Source: Mermis nigrescens
Lineage: Eukaryota; Nematoda; Enoplea; Mermithida; Mermithidae
Length of the DNA: 64,000 nt
Assembly (NCBI GenBank): GCA_036768485.1
Contig: JAVLUZ010000004.1
Span: forward strand, 124,001 to 188,000
Reading direction: 5' to 3'
The position numbers and the translations under genes are program-made. Below, piece after piece: positions 44,785 through 56,567 of the stretch. The number at the start of each line of letters is the position of its first letter. The first letter of the stretch is position 1. The notes below the pieces were generated by a model. The model saw only the letters and a program-made list of their open reading frames with translations. It had not been told where the DNA came from and ran no database searches.

Positions 44785-46610
44785 TAGGTAGCGCATAGTA
44801 CCTATAATATACTTGGGTAGGTAGCGCATAGTACCTATAATGTACTTGGGTACCCCTAACACCTGTGCACCCCCCTACAGCTATAACACGACACATCTAA
44901 AAGGTGCGGTTTTTTTAAAAGATAGATAATAAAAATTCGCTGCCCGTGTTTTTTTGTTTTTCTTGAAACCAAAACTGGCTGTGTAAAAAAGGTGTAAAAT
45001 TTTTGTGTAACGTTATGACATAGGATAAATTTTGGGAGCTTTTTAGGCAGCATGTAGACAACTCAGTATTGACTCCTTAAATAAATTAATGGCACAGATT
45101 TGTAGAGGAAGGGATGCTCCAAATTGCCTTTTTTTGTTTGTTGAAATTCGCATTAGTTCTCGAATAGGAGTGTAAAGAGTGCGAAAATCTGGGGGTGAAA
45201 AAGCACATTTTGGTCGAGTTTTCAACTTGTTTATGTCTGATATTAACTCCGGTTATGAGTTGTTAAAAATGTTTTCTAACAGAAATGTAGAGCAGATCAA
45301 GGGCTACAATCTGCTTACAAGCAGACTTTTCTACGCTCAATAGGGAGTTAGGTCCTGGGGTTTAAAGTTTACACTCTAGTCGATGGTGTAAAAGACAGAT
45401 TTTATCTAAGAATTCTCAGCCAGCTTTTTCCGCTTATGAGTCAGGCTAAAATGAGTATAACAGTAATCAAGCAGCTTATAGCGGCTACACGTCGCAGCAA
45501 ACCGCGTTCAAAAAAACGCAATATTGAGTTATTTATGAAGGTGTAAAGTTCGAAATCAGACTTGAAAAATGGGCGAAAAAACACGTTTTTCCCCAATTTT
45601 AATTAGTAAATCATATCAAATAATTTTTGCCACAGAATTTTTGCACATAGAAACGTACTACGACTCGAAAGCTACAAACTGTACCGAACCGAATTTCTTT
45701 ACACTCAATGGGGAATACGGTATGGATTTTTAAAGTTTACAATGTTCTGAATGATGGAAAATATGTCTTTGTTTGGGTTTTGTCCGCGACTTTCTCCTCT
45801 CAGAAGTCAGGATAGGTCCAACAGAATAAAAATGAAGTGCCTCATATGGGGTGTATGTCATATCGAATTGCGTATCTCTAAACCAATATTAAGCGAGTGT
45901 AAAGTCAAGAATGGGGTGCTTTAAACAGGTTTTTGTCTTGTTTCTTTTTGCCAGCTTCTTCCGGTTATGAGTCAGGGACATGATTCTCAAGTCTGTAAAT
46001 GAACCTAAAACCAAATTTGATACGCAATTTTGGCGCATGTGTTTACACTCAACAGTTCAGTAAAGTGGTTTAGACCAATGTTAATTTATCCTTACGACAT
46101 TATGGAGACTTACTCTTTTCATAAAAGTTGGTCGTAATATCGAAGCAATATTAAAATTACGATTCTGACTAAAATCTTTTTTACACTAGGTGTTAGCATA
46201 TTGTTTACACAACATATTAATCTTCGTTTTAGAGCCTTTCGGAAACCTAATTTTTTCCTTATGACTATGAATTTTTAAGGAATCAAGTGTGAGAAGTCGG
46301 TTAGTCACATTTGTTTACACAACAGTGGTGTAAACTGTTTTACACCTAATGTTAATTTGTCATTAGACCATTGTTGAGACGTGATGTCTTTATAAATGTT
46401 GATTGTAATATCCGCGTAATATCAGATTTACGAATCCGACTAAAATCTTCTGTGCATTCTGTGTATGCAAGTAAACACTGCATATGAACTTTTGACCTAG
46501 AGCCTTGCAAAAACATATTTTTCTTAAATTAAAAAAAAACAATAAATCAAGTGTGAGATGCCAGTTGGGCGCGTTTGTTTACAATGAACTTTATCGGACT
46601 AAATAAGAGT
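44785..46610. repeat. GTGTAAA-rich long repeat, copy 2
   Basis: This copy is collinear with copy 1 (40,340-44,100) without the hAT insertion. It contains gtgtaaactgttttacacc near 46,331, the same palindromic idea as the 117-bp array. It ends close to where the LINE begins. Nothing in it looks coding. Confidence 0.7.
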
Positions 46611-46644
46611 CAGCGAGAAGTAAAATGACAAAACGTGAGATTAT

Positions 46645-49600
46645 TTGTTGAAGTTGCATCATGGTCGAAGTAAGCAACAATCAGAAGCGATAGGGCACGA
46701 ATACGTTGCTTTTGCCGTCGACTACACTGGTCAACGCAAGTGTGCCTGTTCCACGCTACAATATCTACAGCTGGATCAAATGACATTTATTCTCCGTACA
46801 TGGAGCATCATTGATCAAATGTGTTTTTATTCACGGAGCTACACATGCCAGTCGTGCTGCTCCAGCTTCTACTACTTAGTGCTGGCGTCAAACCAAATCC
46901 TGGACCAACTCGCCCCATCTGTTACCCATGTGGCGTGTGTGGCAGTAACGCTTATTACAACTCAGTGCTCTGGTCATACTGCAAGGTGTGGATTCATAAG
47001 CAACAGAAGTGCAGCAGCTTGAAGAAAATTGGCGACTACAAAAAAGATTCATTTAAATGTCCTAAATGAGCCACTTCTATGTTACAACAACAGAACAAAC
47101 CGTTAAAAATACTGCAACTAAATGTAAATGGTTTGAAAGGCAAAATACCAGAGCTCATGAACTTTTTGAAAGAACAGGACATTGCCATTGGTGTGTTGCA
47201 AGAGACTAAGCTCAACCCCAGCATCAAAGATCCTAGAACATACGGTTATTGCTTACTTCGCAAAGATTGCATCACCCCCAATGTTGGTGGTGGTATTGGC
47301 TTTCTCATCCGCAAAGACACTGTGGCAAAAAATATCAACATCCCTGTCTTATGCAATGATGGTACGATGGAATCAGTGGCAATTTCAATTGCAACGTCAA
47401 ATGGCGACATCACTGTGGTCAATATCTATATTCCTCCTGTCTCAAGCTGCCCTCCTGGCTATGAGCCGCTTCTGGCTGCTATTTTTGACATGGACAGAGT
47501 AGTTGATATTGGACGATTTCAATGCACACAATAAATTGTGGCATTCACCATCTAATGATGGTTGTGGCAATTTTGTCACCAACCTAATCAATCAATCTGA
47601 CCTACTGCTACTGAATGAGAAACAAGCCACCCGTCTGCCAGTCGCAGCCAATCAACGACCAACTTCGCCCAATTTGTCGCTTGCTTCTTCTGAACTTGCA
47701 CCACTTATACAATGGAACACAAAAAAAACCCTGTCATCCGACCATAAGCCTATCATACTTAAAATAGACATGAAACAAGAGCTGATCATATCACAAAAGA
47801 AGGCTTTTGTTAACTTCAACAAAGCCTACTGGTCCCTTTTCACCGTCAAAGTGGAAAATAAAGTATCATTGCTCACGTTGAACAACAACCTCTCAGTGCA
47901 TCAATGCAAAGTCATGCTTAGACGTATCATTATAGCCGCCGCTAAGAAAAGCATACCATTTGGCCGTCGCAAACTCTATGATCCAAGCCTTTCTGACCGT
48001 GCTAATGAGCTGATAATGGAATGTGATGCCATCAGAAGCATCGACCCTACTTGACTAGCCGACCTGACCAAAACGCTCAATCAAGTCTGCAATGAGGGAA
48101 AAACCAGGAAATGGCGAGAATTTGTTGGTAACCTGAACAATCGCCCTTCAAACACAAAAAGACTTTGGTCCACCATAAAAGCACTTGACGGCAAAAATCG
48201 TGGTGTTGACAATGCACCCATTCATTTCTCTACCAGTGAAGAAACTGACAGCAATTGTATTGCCAACAAATTGCTGAAACAGTTCACAGCCGTTCGCCAA
48301 CACACCTCATCACTCAACACCCCACGTGTTATATGCCAGATTCACAAAAAACAACTTAGCCAAGTGCAGTTTAATATCAACAATGTCAAAAAGCGATCAA
48401 AGAAGCCAAAAATTCAAAGGCGTTTGGTCCAGATGAAATTGCAATGCCATACCTAAAACACCTCGGCCCTTTTGGTCTGCAGTTGCTTACCAATTTGTTC
48501 AATTTGTCTGCCTCGACCACTATTTTGCCTTTACGTTCGATCATAATCGCCTTGCCTAAACCTGGCAAAGATCCTAATACTGCATCATCATACCGACCTA
48601 TCTAACTTTTATGCCCTTCTGCAAAAATAATGGAACCCCTACTCTTGCCACACATTATCGATCATTTACCGCCTGCCTTACACCAGCACGGCTTCAGACC
48701 TGGCCATTTAATTACGTCTGCCATCTTGCACCTTACAACGGCAGTATGCCGAGGTTTCAACCAACCAAAACCAGTGAAAAGAACTATAGCAGTAGCACTG
48801 GATCTGAGCAAAGCCTATGATTCTGTGGATCACACTATGCTGCTGAAAACTCTGGCCGACTCGACCTTACCTGGCTGGACCTGCCGCTGGTTGGCAGGTT
48901 ATTTATGAGGAAGAGAAGCAATATGTACTTTCCGCAATGTGAGATAGAGGAGTACAATCACTAGAATGGGTGTGCCTCAAGGCTCTGTGATTTCACCAGC
49001 CTTATTCAATGCATATATCCGCGATTTGCCAGCACCACCACCGGAAATCCAAGTGATTTTGTATGTGGATGATATAAGCGTGTTCACGAGCAACCCAACA
49101 ATCAAAATCATGGAAAACCGGTTGAACAACTATCTACCTCTACTGGCCACCTTCCTCAAAAACCGCCATCTCACAATCTCTACCAAAAAATCAACAAGTA
49201 CACTATTTACTCCTGAAACCAAACAACATTCGCTGCAACTCAACATCTCCATCAACAATGTACATCTGCCAACCGAAAAATATCCAAAAATTGTAGGTGT
49301 TACGTTTGACCCTAGCCTATTGTTCAACCGCTATACCAAGATGATCAAACAAAAAGTTCAAAAATGCAACAACATCTTAAAAGCATCAACTGAATGAACA
49401 TGGGGTGCACAAAAAGAAACGATTCTTATAACATACAAGGCCATTGGCCATTCAATTTTGAATTATGCTGCACCAGTTTGGATACCGTCAATTAAAACAT
49501 CTAATTTTGGAAAACTGCAAAGCTGTCAAAATACGGCACTCCATTTGGCCACCAGTTGCCTTCAACTCACGTCAATCGACCACCTGCATAGTGAAACCAG

Positions 49601-50221
49601 AATGCTATCTGTATCAGATCATAACCGACTCTTGGCTGACCAATATTTTGTCGCATGCCTGCATAACAACCATCCATGCAGGCAGTTATTCAGCTGTCCT
49701 GGACCACCTTGCCGACGTCAAAGAAATTTCCGGTTCAAACCAACACCTAAAATATACTCAGAAACTAGAGTTCAACGCTGTTTAAGAAATCTACCTCCGC
49801 CTACGACACTTCACCAATGTCAAAACAATCTCCACAAGAAGGCAGTGATTGCCAGCCATCACCGCTTCATCAAACCAACCCTTTCATATTCCGTCGCCCA
49901 CCAAACATTGCCGCACAAGAAACAAATCTCCCACGTTGCTCCCGAGCCAAACTTGCACAACTAAGGAGCGGATACAGCTACATATTGGCATCGACTCGCA
50001 GCCGACTAGACAACACTGGCCCAACATCTGATCTTTGCCCTTACTGCCTGGTGGCGACAGAAGATTTATTACACCTCTTCAACTGTCCATCACGGCCTTT
50101 ACAAGCAAATATCATCAAACTATGGAGGAAACCAGCAAAGGATAGCAACCGCATTAAACATTTGTTCAATGGTACCATGTCGGACAAATACAACAACAAC
50201 AACATCAGAAGCAATAAGTGA
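46645..50221 (+). pseudogene. APE-type LINE (Jockey/CR1-like), broken by stops and frameshifts
   Basis: Order of parts: 2A-like peptide and PHD-like finger (46,821-47,069), endonuclease N-terminus (47,079-47,534: KILQLNVNGLKG, LQETKL), frameshift, endonuclease C-terminus (47,503-48,054: LDDFNAHNKLWHS, SSDHKPI), RT (48,390-49,400: GFRPGHLITSA, LDLSKAYDSVDHT, GVPQGSVISPALFNAYI, YVDDISVFTS), and a C-terminal CCHC-like finger (CPYCLVATEDLLHLFNCP, ~50,036). YVDD is kept. At least two frameshifts and several in-frame stops (e.g. 48,052; 48,602) kill it. The 3' end runs into an AACAAC-rich stretch near 50,190. The clade call within the Jockey/CR1 group is tentative. Confidence 0.92.
46821..47069 (+). 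pseudogene. LINE N-terminus: 2A-like NPGP peptide plus PHD-like finger
   Basis: It starts MFLFTELHMPVVLLQLLLL, then SAGVKPNPGP at about 46,878-46,907, then PCGVCGSNAYY...CKVWIHKQQKC...FKCPK. The NPGP motif after a hydrophobic run is the 2A ribosome-skipping signature, found in APE-type LINEs in this position. Here the usual D-x-E before x-NPGP reads G-V-K-P, so activity is doubtful. The Cys/His pattern that follows is a degenerate PHD finger. The frame ends in TGA exactly where the finger expects a final Cys (TGC), so it is probably a point mutation of a longer frame continuing into the endonuclease. Confidence 0.8.
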
Positions 50222-50399
50222 ATTCCAGCTTGAGCACAGAAAATAATGCTGCTTCGAACTTCGGCTAAATAATATTGCAAATGCGTGGAGTCGGAATATA
50301 ATTCATACACAATGCAAGTATAAATTGCTAAGATGGAAGCAAAACCTAATGACATTCGCTACAACACTGACAAAGATAGGAATAACTACTATTTTTTGC

Positions 50400-51725
50400 T
50401 AACAAAAATCTGGGTACTAGCAAGAAAAAATGCTCCGATGGAACAAAAAAAGGTAGAATATACTTGGAACAAAGAATTATCAAGGACGTAAAAGGATGGG
50501 ACTAGAAAAAGCTCCTATCTACAAATGTCACAAAATTTGCTAAAACTCAGAAATTTCCTAAACAGAGAAAAAATGAAAGTAAGTAAATCAAAGAAAAAAC
50601 CTACCTGTGCCTAAAACTGCAAGATCTGCTAAAAATCAGACTTTTTCTAAGCAACGCAAAAATCGAAGTATATTCTGCGGCCTCTGAAAAAAATAGGCGA
50701 ACCTTCTCTTATTGTCCACCATACAGTGGGCGGTTCCAAAATTCTGAGGGGGGGATTTCAAATTAGAATATTGGCCTTAAAAATAGTGCTATGGCGAAGA
50801 AAACACCATTTTTGAACAATTCTTGTCGAGCTCTATCTATTGGTACCCACCAAAAAAAGCCAAAAAGAGCAGAAAGATTTAAAAAATTGAATTCTGGAGG
50901 TATTGTTGGGTTTTTGCATTTTCTTGTTGGGTATTTTGCCTTGGGGTGCATTCTCCCCAAACCCCCTACGTCTAGGTATGGTGTCCAATGCTTAATATAA
51001 AGCTTATAAAATAAATCTCAAATCTGCGTTTTTGCTAATCACTTGCAACGTTTATTCATTCGATATTGTGGCCAGATAAATATTACAAAAAGTTATATCC
51101 TATGATTATTTGCAATACCGCAACAAAAGACTGTGATTTCTATATAATGCATGCGTCCATTCAGTACTCTTCTGGCGTTCAATCCCACCAGACCACCCGG
51201 ATTTCATTCCTGCCCATGTAAACTGATAACCATTAGGCATGGGAGGTTAGGGGTATGCACCAATGTTCAATCAGAAACGTCGAAAATTGCCGTTTTTCCA
51301 ACTTACCATAATTACTATTTTTGACCCAGAAAAATATTGCAACATGGCGCTGCTCAGCTATGGCGATATCTGCTTTTGCAGAGTGAGTGGTTCAGTTATC
51401 TAGCCCAATGTTTTATCTTTGTTCGACAGGATGCTGCTTTCTTCTGCAGGCCGCAAAATATACTTCGATTTTTGCGTTGCTTAGAAAAAGTCTGATTTTG
51501 AGCAGATCTTGCAGTTTTAGGCACAGGTAGGTTTTTTCTTTGATTTACTTACTTTCATTTTTTCTTTGTTTAGGAAATTTCTGAGTTTTAGCAAATTTTG
51601 TGACATTTGTAGATAGGAGCTTTTCTAGTCCCCTCCATTTACGTCCTTGATAATTCTTGGTTCCAAGTATATTCTACCTTTTTTTGTTCCATCGGAGCAT
51701 TTGTTCTTGCTAGTAGATACATAAC
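50400..51725. mobile_element. Foldback element with ~300-bp inverted arms
   Basis: 50,401-50,700 and 51,440-51,725 are inverted copies (e.g. aagcaacgcaaaaatcgaagt against acttcgatttttgcgttgctt). The centre contains an M1 copy (50,720-50,980). It is non-coding. Confidence 0.75.
50720..50980 (+). mobile_element. M1 miniature element, diverged TSD
   Basis: It starts CATACAGTGGGC and ends TCTAGGTATG; flanking 8-mers ttgtccac and gtgtccaa share 6 of 8 bases. The core (ggccttaaaaatagtgctatgg) is typical. Confidence 0.7.
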
Positions 51726-51857
51726 TTGCTACTTTTTCGATCGTTTTTCGGGTCAATAGTTTATTTCAATCCGCAGGCCGCAGAATATACTCCAATTTTT
51801 TTGCGTTGCTTATAGAAAATGATTTTAAGAGATTTTGCGACTTTAGGCATGCATATA

Positions 51858-52452
51858 CAGGGTAGGCCAAAAAAAAGGCTACATTCCAATTCAACAGGTC
51901 ATAACTTCAGCTAATGTTAACATGAGACGCTAGAACTGGCAACATTAGATAGATAAAAGTGTCTTCTTTTGAATCGTGTAAAAAATTTTTGCCAGGTATC
52001 AATGCTTCGAGCGCTATGGCAATTAGTTTACACCCTACTTTAATATTGTTTAAAGGCCAATAGTGTCATTGGTCCTGCTATCAATTTGCATCCTATCTTT
52101 AGGATATCCTGAAATTTTTGCACTCAGTAAGGAGCGTATCTACTCTGGGGGTTCAAAAAATGTGCTACCTAATTTTTGTGACGGTATTCATTGTCAAATG
52201 GGTCAAAAAAGGATTCCTACATACACAGTTATCTGATACAATGCGGAAACTCTGAGGTTGGAAAAATATCAAAGTGAGGTGTAAACAAATCGCCGTAGTG
52301 CATGAAACGCTGGCAGCTGGCCAAAATTTTTACACGATTAGAAAGAAGACACTTGTATCTATCTAATGTTGCCAGTTCTAACGTCTCATCTTCACATCAG
52401 CCGAAGTAATGCCCTGTTGAATCGGAATGTAGCCTTTTTTTGGCCCACCCTG
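51858..52452. mobile_element. mariner-type foldback miniature element, TA target
   Basis: The ends CAGGGTAGGCCAAAAAAAAG and CTTTTTTTGGCCCACCCTG lie between TA dinucleotides. Inverted arms include gctacattccaattcaacag and gctagaactggcaacattag. No transposase is present. It is inserted in a further copy of the foldback sequence (51,770-52,560). Confidence 0.85.
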
Positions 52453-52564
52453 TATGTAGGTAGCTTTTTCCCTAGTCCCCTCCTTTTACATCCTTAATAA
52501 TCCGTAATCCCAAATATATCGTCTTTTTTGTTCCATCGGAGCACTTTTCTTTGCTAGTTATAAC

Positions 52565-52860
52565 TAATATACATAAATAGTAATTAAGTGATTAATTAAG
52601 TATAATCATTAAAGATAAATATATAATTTAAATTAAGTAATAACCAATTGATCAATAATAATTCAATTTCATCTTAATTATTACAAATAATTAATAATGA
52701 GGTGTTGTGTTAGTAAGATTAACTAAGATTTTAATCAAAACATAATTGAATTTAAATAAATATTCAAAGTCATCTATCTGTTATCAAACATTTCTCGACT
52801 GAAAAGTTTTTATATACGTATTTGTATTCCTTTTTATTCAACTTTTCATTCTTTGAGACG
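52565..52860. other. AT-rich low-complexity DNA beside an exon
   Basis: The stretch is made of aattaa/taataa-like words with no coding potential. It lies directly downstream of the exon ending at 52,892. Confidence 0.6.
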
Positions 52861-52891
52861 AAATGAATCAAAAAGACGTCAGATTTATTAC

Positions 52892-53222
52892 GCATTGCAC
52901 GGCTAATGCGAGATCGCTAGCGAAGCAGCCGAGTCGCTTGCATCGCGCGACTTCGGCGAGCGACGTCGCGTCGCGTTGATCGTAATCGCTTTCTTCTAGC
53001 TCGTAATCTATAGCCGATTCGTCGTCAACGTCGGGCGAATTGGAATCGTCGTCGCCAACGTCTTTGTCGTCCGACGCGTCGGCGATCGAGTCGCGCGATT
53101 CGATAGCGTCGCGCGACTCGGACTCCAATCGGCCGCTGGAGCCAAATTTGGGGCTTTGACCTGGCGGCGGCCGATCAGCCGCGGCGGCCTCCTTTCGCTT
53201 CAGTAGATAACGTAAGGCATCA
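52892..53222 (-). CDS. hAT-like gene exon: acidic insert and CFASDLALAV segment
   Basis: The acceptor is TAAAATAG, entering in phase 2 (T, then GAT GCC), which matches the phase-2 donor of the exon at 54,212; the donor is CAA TGC followed by GTAATA (phase 0). Codons begin DALRYLLKRKEAAAADRPPP, pass through a strongly acidic stretch (ASDDKDVGDDDSNSPDVDDE) and end RCKRLGCFASDLALAVQC, the counterpart of 'RC.aHtLnLav' in hAT proteins. The canonical His is replaced (CFAS), which may affect catalysis. GC-rich codons contrast with the AT-rich flanks. Confidence 0.82.
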
Positions 53223-53688
53223 CTATTTTACCGGAAAAAATTTCCCAAAATTTCATAGACATAGAAATAGACAAATAACAAACACGACAATAATACTGAT
53301 TTGATAATAACGGCTCAAAATATAGGGTGGGGGGTCTCCTCCGGTCATTTTTAGGGGGGCATATATGTGAGAGGTAGAGTGGGGGGAACCCCCACCCATA
53401 GCCGGCCAATCCCTCCCCCGAAGCCAGAAAAGTTTTGACTCCCTTGATTTTAGGAAAAAATTGAATTTTTGGCCCTTTTTGGATAAAAATTGGAGGTCGT
53501 TCACCCCCCCCCCTAAATGTGGCCGGGGACCCCCCAAAATTTCGAGCCGTTACGTGATTGGGGAGGGATTAAATGACCTTCAATTTTTGGCCAAAAAAGG
53601 CCGTGAAAATTCATCCTCCAAAAAATCGGTGAAATGGTCGTTACATGTACGATGATGATGATAATAATACATAATAACATTAGTAGTA

Positions 53689-54211
<523 letters not shown>

Positions 54212-54582
54212 CGAAAGGATTTGACAAAATTTGAGCCATTGTCAATGATAACGCGGAAAATTTTGGCTCCAGAAATGTTCCACTCGTCCAAGATTCGCTT
54301 GTAAACTACTTCTATACATTCGGTCGGCTTAATAGATCGGCAGCCAATCAGCGATCGCTTAAGCACGCCTTCTTCCTCGCAATAATAATGAGCCGAAATG
54401 GCGAGAAAAAAAGTCGAGTATGGCTGCCTCCATCGCCAGACGTCAACGCCGATCGAAACGCATCTCACGGCGTCAATTTGGGCCTTTATTTTTTGGCGGA
54501 TTCGGTCCAATAGCGAGTGTTGGGCGTTGGCTAATTGCCAACGATTCGGAAAATCGATCACCCCGCCGAACCTGAACGCAGC
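54212..54582 (-). CDS. hAT-like gene exon: transposase core with both Asp regions
   Basis: The acceptor is TTTCGTGCAG, then GCT GCG (phase 0); the donor is TTT CG followed by GTATTA (phase 2). The 123 codons include FGGVIDFPNRWQLANAQ, VRCVSIGVDVWRWRQ (first catalytic Asp region, D-x-W), then ISAHYYCEEEGVLKRSLIGC and IFRVIIDNGSNFVKSF (second Asp region, DNgsN). Both Asp residues of the hAT DDE triad appear kept. The preceding BED exon would join as ...SSFQ | AAFRFGG..., which reads well against the family. Confidence 0.88.
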
Positions 54583-55106
54583 CTGCACGAAACTAAAGTC
54601 ATTTTAGTCGGTTTTAAAAAAATTAATAAAATTTTTTTTAAAAAAATTGCGAAATTGATCAAAAAACCCATAAAAGCGCTCCGGCAAAAATTGCCAAGTT
54701 TATCGACAAATTCACGAAAAATATGATAAACGTCTCTCGATTCCGATCAGAAACGCTGAAAAACACCGCAAAAACATAAATTAATTCTTTTGGGCGGTTT
54801 GAAAACTGATAAATATCATTTTGGAGATTTTAAAAATTTGCAATACCGGCTGAAAAAATAAGACTGATCCAAAAAATCACTAATTTATTTGAAAAAATTC
54901 ACAAAAACCGTGATAAGCGCTATTTATTTCTGATCAAGAAGACTGACACACCGAAAAAAATGAAAGTAAATTCTTTTACGCGGCTTTTAAAATTTGAAAA
55001 ATTTACGAAATTCACACAAAACTGGTTCAAAAAAATTTATAAAATTCATTTTGCAAAAATTACACAATTTATCAACAAATTCACAAAAGCTGCTATGAAC
55101 GATTTA
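54583..55106. other. Intron sequence, A-rich, no gene seen
   Basis: Repeated aaaaaattcac/aaaaattgc words without coding potential. Confidence 0.5.
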
Positions 55107-55554
55107 CAGTGCTGGCCATGAAACTTTACACTTTAGGATGCTTCTAATGATCTTAAGGCGAGCACTGCCGGTCGGCCGTTCTGGTCTAAGATGACCTAGA
55201 AAAATGGCCGCTTTATAAAGCGCTAGAATGACACTAGATATTCCTAGCACATCTCAGTATGAATCACACGCAGCATTCTATTTTCAGCTATGGCGCGATG
55301 GATTGACTCTATTGTTGCTTGATCGAGATAACGCAGGAAGTCAAGCAGCAATAGAGTCAATCCATTGCGCCATAGCTAAAAATAGAATGCTGTGTGCGGC
55401 ATACTGAGAAGGGCTAGGAACATCTAATGTCATTCTAGCGCTTTCTAAAGCGACCATTTTTCTAGGTCATCTTAGACTAGAACGGCCGACCGGCAGTGCT
55501 CGCCTTAAGATTATTAGAAGCATCTTAAAGCGTAAAGTTTCATGGCCAGCACTG
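55107..55554. mobile_element. Tc1-like foldback miniature element, TA target
   Basis: The ends CAGTGCTGGCCATGAAAC and GTTTCATGGCCAGCACTG lie between TA dinucleotides, and the arms pair over about 220 bp each with almost no loop. The outer words resemble Tc1 ends (CAGTGCTGGCC). It is a short derivative of the large palindrome element at 29,784-35,832. Confidence 0.88.
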
Positions 55555-55705
55555 TATACATATGTATTATATACATTTCTGATCACATACGGTAAGAAAA
55601 CTCAAATAAAACCTAAAAAATCACACTTCCGCTAAAACTTGCTCAAACAAGTAAACATTTGTTGGAATTTTGGGCAGGCGATCCATTCACAAGCATACAT
55701 ATATA

Positions 55706-55883
55706 CGCTACTCGCCACGAATGTTTACGCTTTAATTAGCTCCAAGAGCTTGTTAGGGTTATATCTTTAACACGTCGGTCCTATTTCCGCCCACGCACGA
55801 CCGACCTGTGAAACATATAAGCCTTAACAAGCTCTATCATCCTATGGAGCATATTAAACCGAAAACATTCGTGGCGAGCACTG
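55706..55883. mobile_element. Short foldback miniature element, TA target
   Basis: The left end cgctactcgccacgaatgtt and right end aacattcgtggcgagcactg are inverted (one terminal difference), with TA on both sides. It has about 178 bp and no ORF. Confidence 0.8.
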
Positions 55884-55953
55884 TAAGTGGGTTTAAGGAG
55901 GTGGCCGCCCTCAACCGCCCCTTTTGCCAAAAAATATTGGCGAGATACAGAAT

Positions 55954-56567
55954 CAGTGGCCGAGCTAGGATTTTTCCAATTTTTCCAAAAACAGTCAAAG
56001 AAAAAGGTCCAAAAATTTGTCATGAACGCGCGAAATGACCTATTTTTCGGTGTTTTACATTGTATACTTTTACATAACATCACCTGACGCAATATTTTTT
56101 CTTAAAATGTTAAAATTTTCCACAATTTTGTGCGAAAAAAATCATTAATACTCTTTGACTTTATCAAAAACCTGGCGCGAAGCGCCGGAAAATCTGTGAA
56201 ATTAAGGCGGAGAGACGTCTAGAAGCATGATTTACTGCCTGATTTCCTGAATGTATAGCACTTGATGCGAAACATCGGAATTTTCAATTGAAAATAGAAG
56301 AAAACTATGCGAAAGTAGTTGTTTCTGCTATTAAAATTGCTCTGAAAACTACATATATGAACAGAAAAATGCTTTCGGGTGGCCAAGCAAGTAAATAAAT
56401 GTCATTAATAGGTATCATTCGGCGCGTAGCGCCGGAAAAATTTGAGAAACTATGGTCACTGACGGCCAAAAATCATTGCAAATCGCATATCCGATGTTTA
56501 TCTCGCCAAATATTTGTGGCCAATGGGGGAGGGCCAACCCCCCCCCGCCCCCTCAAATCTGCCCCTG
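55954..56567. mobile_element. M2-related miniature element, ~614 bp
   Basis: The ends CAGTGGCCGAGCTAGGATTT and CTCAAATCTGCCCCTG are inverted relatives of M2 termini. Flanking 8-mers tacagaat and tacagcat match at 7 of 8. The internal sequence has gcgcgaagcgcc repeats (56,170; 56,420). Confidence 0.75.
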
